A DNA stretch of 10,777 nucleotides from Chromera velia (lineage: Eukaryota > Sar > Chromeraceae), in NCBI GenBank assembly GCA_018398765.1, contig JAHBMJ010003449.1, forward strand, positions 1-10,777, read 5' to 3'. Of the stretch, positions 7,335 to 10,777 are shown in pieces. The notes below the pieces were generated by a model. That model worked only from the letters and a program-made list of their open reading frames with translations, was not told the DNA's origin and made no database searches. A program made the translations under genes and the position numbers. Numbering within the stretch: position 1 is the first letter of the stretch; each line of letters begins with the position of its first letter.

Positions 7335-8099
7335 TCAACTTAAGTCTTCAAGATATTTCAAGTCTCCGAACCAGATGGCGAATCTCCTACCGCTTCCCGA
7401 AGGAATGCAAGCACTGGCGAGTCGACCGGCTGCTCTTCTGCTGCATCGTCTTCCTGAGTTACTCACGCCATGCACATCAACTCCTTTCGAAATAAGAAGC
7501 TGAACAATGCGGAGCTTTTTCTCAAACAAATCTCTCTCTGCTTCTGCTGTGTCTGACACTCCCGCAACCCAGTGCAAAGCGTTCAATCCATCGTTGTCTG
7601 TCGCATGCACATCCGCACCGTTCTCTAACAAGAATTCGAATACACCCAGAGAACCTCTCCATGCCGCCAGGTGCAAGGCTGTTTGCCCGTAACAATTTCT
7701 CACATTGACATTGGCCCCACGAACAAACAAAAGTTGTGCAATATCTCTGCCAATGTCGCCACTCAGGATCTCTCCGGATGGACTTGCAGCAGTGAAGAGA
7801 GGGGTCATTTCTTCCTCGCTTCGCTCGTTTACCTTTGCACCGTGGTCAAGAAGTAACTCCACCACCTCCTTCAGGCCGTTTGCAATCGCGTCAAAAACGG
7901 GGGTCCTTCCGTCACTCGCTTTTGCATACACATTCGCACCGCGCTCCAGCAAAAATCTGACAACACCCACGTGTCCCCCGTAAGCTAGAGAATAGAACAG
8001 AGGGGTTTCACCAGTGTAAGTTGCTGCCTCTAATTCCGCACCGCTGTCTAAAAGAAACGCGGCGATCTCCGGATTTTCTTTTTTACAAGCAATGTAGAG
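7335..8099 (-). CDS. Ankyrin-repeat protein, second half, displaced from the upstream frame
   Basis: Continues the upstream ankyrin ORF in another frame. Reading from the CT run at 8096-8101 gives GETALYIACKKENPEIAAFL, which aligns well with the matching repeat in the first half (ERALHIACREGRPEIAEIL). Repeats follow, beginning GETPLFYSLA, GRTPVFDAIANG, EMTPLFTAAS, GQTALHLAAW and GLNALHWVAG, each with the helix pattern and GA-x-V/L turn of ankyrin. Repeat similarity ends near 7455 at VDVHGVSNSG. After that the frame turns Arg-rich until TGA-type termination at 7335, which looks like an out-of-frame tail. A second frame there (about 7360-7453) is acidic and more protein-like, suggesting another break or a splice. 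Whether the whole gene is a pseudogene, is mis-assembled or is spliced cannot be settled here. Confidence 0.7.
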   Translation of the reverse strand, partial: LYIACKKENPEIAAFLLDSGAELEAATYTGETPLFYSLAYGGHVGVVRFLLERGANVYAKASDGRTPVFDAIANGLKEVVELLLDHGAKVNERSEEEMTPLFTAASPSGEILSGDIGRDIAQLLFVRGANVNVRNCYGQTALHLAAWRGSLGVFEFLLENGADVHATDNDGLNALHWVAGVSDTAEAERDLFEKKLRIVQLLISKGVDVHGVSNSGRRCSRRAAGRLASACIPSGSGRRFAIWFGDLKYLEDLS

Positions 8100-8926
8100 A
8101 GCGCCGTCTCCCCTTTCGCTTCATCCACATCAGGTACCTCCCGACGGACTTCAAGTCCAGCCCCCCCCCTAACTACGATCTTCACCGCCTCCAGACTCCC
8201 CAACGTGACGGCTCTCAACAACGATGTCTCCTCTTCAGTCTGCCCATCCCCCTCCACAAATGGAACGTGATACAGAGGAGTATGTCCTTCGTTGTCCCTC
8301 GCATAGAAGTCGAGACCCTTCTGCAACATGAGGTCAAAAACACCCGAAAAACAGCTTCGCGCTGCAGAATGCAGGACTGTCTCCCCACAATTGTTCCTCG
8401 CGGTGACATCAGCCCCGCGAGAAACCAGAAGCTCTGCAATCTCTCGATGATCCCTCGGGACATCTGCAAAAAACTGTGCCGCAAAAAAAAGAGGGGTCTG
8501 TTGCCTCTCTTCCCTCACATCCAAGTTCGCCCCATGGTCTAAAAGCAGCTCCACCACATCTTTGTGGCCGTAGCCGATCGCATCAAAAATACAAGTCCTT
8601 CCATCTAGCCTTCCATCTTTTATCTGTGCATGCAAGTCAGCATCCCGTGTCAGCAGGAATTTGACCAGACCCGCGTCCCCTCCTTGGGCGGCATAATACA
8701 GGGGTCTCAGCCCTATACTAGTCACGGCGTTTACTTCTGCACCGCCGTCAACAAGGATCTCTGCAATTTCAGGTCTGCCTTCTCGACACGCTATGTGGAG
8801 GGCCCTCTCCCCCCCCCAGTCTCCTACAACTTCGCGACAAGCCTCGAGCCCAGCCCCCGCCTGGAGAAGCATTTTCACTGCCTCTACACTGCCAAAAACG
8901 ACAGCTCTCAACAATGCAGTTTCTTC
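7456..8926 (-). repeat. Two tandem copies of a seven-ankyrin unit
   Basis: Unit 1 (8926-8237, 230 residues) starts EETALLRAVVFGSVEAVK. Unit 2 (8236 to about 7456) starts EETSLLRAVTLGSLEAVK. The repeats match in order across both, including the unusual GRTCIFDAI/GRTPVFDAI followed by VVELLLDHGA, and a long insert in the fifth repeat of each. The seventh repeat of unit 1 is cut short where unit 2 begins, marking the junction. Confidence 0.85.
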
Positions 8927-9562
8927 AACCAACCCCCCCTGGGGCCCGTTTTGAGGCCTGCTCCCATACGGGTGAACCTTCACAGGGGTGTCCAGTTCTG
9001 CGCCAACCTTCAGGAAGAGCTCAAGATCAGCCCTCTCCCTCTCCCCCCCCGTCTCCATGAAGGCGGTCAGTGTCTCCCGAAGCATCTCAGCCGGCACCAG
9101 CTGGAACGACTGCAGGTGCTTGCACACGTCATGGTCCAGAAGGGGCTGTAAATCCATCCTGTAGTAGGCGTTGACTATCGGGTTCAGTTCAACCCTCACA
9201 GTCCTACTCAGGTCCTCCACCTGCTGTTTCAGGCGATCAAGGACAGCAGCCTCTGAGGGAAGCAGCGCAGAGGATGTGCTGGAGTCTTGAACGGATTCAG
9301 GAGAAGCGGAGTCTCCTGGGGGGGAGTCAGAAAAGTTTAAAGTACCCAGGAGAGCATCCGTGTGCTGCACTATGCCGGCAATCTCTATCAGCCTATCAGC
9401 GAGAGCCTTCAGGCCTTGGCGAACAGGAGCGAGAGTGGCTGCTGAACGCTCCATTGTGTCACTTCGGGTTTTTTCCGAGAAGAAAGAACAAGATGAAAAT
9501 CTTGGTTTGCCTACACAGAAGAGACAGAAAGCGTGGCCGACACACTCCAAAATGTCATCCAA
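8048..9562 (-). CDS. Ankyrin-repeat protein, N-terminal part
   Basis: A probable intracellular protein-interaction scaffold; no catalytic domain is visible. Residues count from the ATG at 9560-9562. MERSAATLAP at 37 (ATG at 9452-9454) may be the true start, because residues 1-36 look atypical. Residues 37-212 form a non-ankyrin N-terminal region: helical segments, a Ser/Pro linker (about 76-103) and a coiled-coil-like heptad stretch, VLDRLKQQVEDLSRTVRVEL (107-126). Ankyrin repeats start at 213 (EETALLRAV), then GERALHIACREG, GLRPLYYAAQGG, GRTCIFDAIGYG, QQTPLFFAAQ and GETVLHSAAR, plus a truncated repeat before EETSLLRAV at 443. The frame is lost in repeat 9: KKKIRRSPRFF and the stop are an out-of-frame tail. 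No intron is needed before that. This N-terminal layout recalls chromerid ankyrin families, from memory only. Confidence 0.8.
   Translation of the reverse strand: MDDILECVGHAFCLFCVGKPRFSSCSFFSEKTRSDTMERSAATLAPVRQGLKALADRLIEIAGIVQHTDALLGTLNFSDSPPGDSASPESVQDSSTSSALLPSEAAVLDRLKQQVEDLSRTVRVELNPIVNAYYRMDLQPLLDHDVCKHLQSFQLVPAEMLRETLTAFMETGGERERADLELFLKVGAELDTPVKVHPYGSRPQNGPQGGLVEETALLRAVVFGSVEAVKMLLQAGAGLEACREVVGDWGGERALHIACREGRPEIAEILVDGGAEVNAVTSIGLRPLYYAAQGGDAGLVKFLLTRDADLHAQIKDGRLDGRTCIFDAIGYGHKDVVELLLDHGANLDVREERQQTPLFFAAQFFADVPRDHREIAELLVSRGADVTARNNCGETVLHSAARSCFSGVFDLMLQKGLDFYARDNEGHTPLYHVPFVEGDGQTEEETSLLRAVTLGSLEAVKIVVRGGAGLEVRREVPDVDEAKGETALSTLLVKKKIRRSPRFF
8096..8101 (-). other. Frame disruption in a CTCTCT run
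   Basis: On the coding strand CTCTCT sits inside the conserved ankyrin motif. Removing one CT pair restores ALYIAC and the next 200 or so codons. Simple dinucleotide slippage would explain it. Confidence 0.75.
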
Positions 9563-10400
9563 AAGACTTGATGAGTGAAGTGAGCGCTGAACTACAACCA
9601 GAAATTACCGGCGAGGGTTCAAACAGAATCAAACTTCGAAGAGATGAGATTCCAAGCTGGGGGATTATGAAGGATTTTGGAGATTTTTGGGGATGGAGGC
9701 TCGCCGTCTCCTTCGTTCGCACGCGCGGATTGAGGCACCAGATTTCGGCTTGGGGGGCACATTTCCGCATGCGTGGATTGCATGAAAGCCATTGAAAGCC
9801 AAACTCAAAATTGCTAATTGCATGCGATTAATTGCAGCCATTTTGCGGCCAGATTGCATTCTTGTCTCACAGTCTGGCTCAGAAAGTTCTCTTAACGTCA
9901 CAGAAAGGGTAAGAAGTGCCACCTCTGTCAAACGTAGAGCCGCATGAGAGTAGTTTCTACTACTTTGCTTAACTATGGTGGCTAGAGGTCACCACTCCAT
10001 TTTTTTTTTGCATCGTGAACCTAGGCATCTCCCTCCATCCGCCACGTCTCCTTTGAGAAGTTGCTTGGATTCCAAAATTTCTGTTGGCACCAAGCGGACG
10101 ATGTTTTCGACGCCCAGCAGATCCTTGTGATCGATCTTAGCATTCTGTGTATGGAGGTGAATACACTGGACACCGGGGAAAGAAAAGGGGAAGTGAGAAG
10201 ACTTATTTTGGGTTCGATTGAGGAAAAATGAGACGGCTAGAGAAAGTGAGAGAGGAGGCAGTGGTAATAGTAGTAGTAGAGAGAGAAAAGCTCTAAGGGG
10301 TTCGTGCTAGGCGCTAGGCCTTGCTAGGTATCTCAAATCCTAGAGATGCGCTCGGTTGATACTACAGGTTTTTCAAAAATTGCCGGCTGGCTCCTGTATG
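9563..10400. other. Upstream region of the ankyrin gene, no gene seen
   Basis: Nothing convincing is encoded. There is no clear TATA box near the ankyrin start. Small inverted repeats occur near 9950-9962 (AGTAG/CTACT) and 9979-9995 (GGTG/CACC). The ORFs on both strands look like chance frames. Confidence 0.4.
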
Positions 10401-10407
10401 AATCTAT

Positions 10408-10431
10408 AGCAGGGATCGGCTAGTCCCTGCT
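10408..10431 (-). repeat. Stem-loop just 3' of the reverse-transcriptase tail
   Basis: AGCAGGGA, an 8-base loop, then TCCCTGCT: a perfect 8-bp stem starting 8 bases past the stop codon of the minus-strand retroelement fragment. Many LINEs end in a stem-loop recognised by their reverse transcriptase; such a role here is inferred. Confidence 0.6.
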
Positions 10432-10438
10432 CGCCCTT

Positions 10439-10681
10439 CTACATCATGGCCATTCCAATGCTCTCTCCCCCGGTGAGCCTGATCTCGTGGGCCCCCTTCT
10501 TCCCTCCACGTATCCCCCTGATGCAAATGCTGGCCGCTCGCAGGTGTGCGATCTGCAGGCGAGCCTTCATCCACCAATACACTTCGCTGTACTCCTTCTG
10601 CCACTTTTCGCTCAGCCTGCCTGCCAACAGACCGAGGAAGTTCCTGGCTTCCCTGTCTAGGGCGCCGTCGACGCTGCTCAT
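10439..10681 (-). pseudogene. C-terminal tail of a LINE-like retrotransposon reverse transcriptase, degenerate
   Basis: The 80 residues contain VDGALDREARNFLGLLAGRL, then YSEVYWWMKARLQIAHLRAA and CIRGIRGG, ending GGESIGMAMM. This pattern (DGALGxEA..., EKW..YS.V..., ARL..A.LRA...C.RG.R, a D/E-rich GxA end) is what I remember from the extreme C-terminus of reverse-transcriptase polyproteins common in algal and protist genomes. It is a recalled family pattern, not a search. The frame has TAA at 10694-10696, thirteen bases before the ATG, and no RT catalytic motif is in the window, so this looks like a truncated or frame-broken copy. The ATG is not a real start. A small unrelated gene is less likely. 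Confidence 0.55.
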
Positions 10682-10777
10682 CCGTGCGGCGAATTAACTG
10701 ATGTGCACGTGGCCCCGCGGAAAGTGTGTTACGTTTCCTCCGCGATTCCATGGGGCAGTACACGGGCAGACATGGAA

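Noticed and set aside
8021-9795. Plus-strand ORFs of up to 173 codons opposite the ankyrin gene
   Set aside because: Antisense shadows of the ankyrin repeats, with no independent features.
9836-9855. GCAGCCATTTTG resembles part of the dinoflagellate spliced leader
   Set aside because: Only about ten bases match; the rest of the leader, its donor site and a repeat array are missing.
10404-10763. Minus-strand 119-codon Arg-rich ORF
   Set aside because: It overlaps the reverse-transcriptase tail in another frame; the tail frame carries the recognisable pattern.

Overview
The window looks like nuclear DNA of a eukaryote with intron-rich genes, abundant dinucleotide microsatellites inside introns, long G homopolymers in coding DNA and large ankyrin-repeat genes. 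This fits a free-living alveolate alga; the style resembles a chromerid such as Chromera velia. That assignment comes from remembered family style, not a search, and I hold it at moderate confidence. There is no sign of bacterial gene organisation.

Layout. (1) Positions 1-4278, plus strand: the 3' two-thirds of a ubiquitin-specific protease (USP/UCH family, C19) gene, seven exons and six introns. The exon lengths add up to an exact open frame (2157 nt, 718 codons plus stop). The strap and finger, the LKRF strand, the catalytic His box, the catalytic Asp and the last beta strand are all recognisable; the Cys box lies before the window. About 550 low-complexity residues are inserted between the LKRF strand and the His box, and they carry SUMO-interaction-like patches and basic nuclear-localisation-like patches. 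(2) 4279-6989: about 2.7 kb without a convincing gene. Its core (about 4735-6080) is AT-rich and hairpin-rich, unlike its flanks. (3) 6990-9562, minus strand: an ankyrin-repeat gene with about 14 repeats, made of two tandem copies of a roughly 230-residue, seven-repeat unit. It is broken by a 2-base frame disruption in a CT run at 8096-8101, and probably again near 7453-7466. A short AT-rich ORF (6990-7238) may be its last exon or a separate small gene. (4) 9563-10400: no gene seen. (5) 10408-10777, minus strand: a stem-loop followed by the C-terminal tail of a LINE-like retrotransposon reverse transcriptase, with an in-frame stop just upstream, so probably a degenerate copy.

The USP and ankyrin genes converge on the intergenic region. 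I see no evidence that they act together, and no operon-like or defence-like system. The most informative points are the USP gene structure (C at intron position +3 and TGCAG acceptors), the USP insert with SUMO-interaction-like motifs, an in-phase open intron that could give an alternative C-terminus, and the duplicated, frame-broken ankyrin gene.
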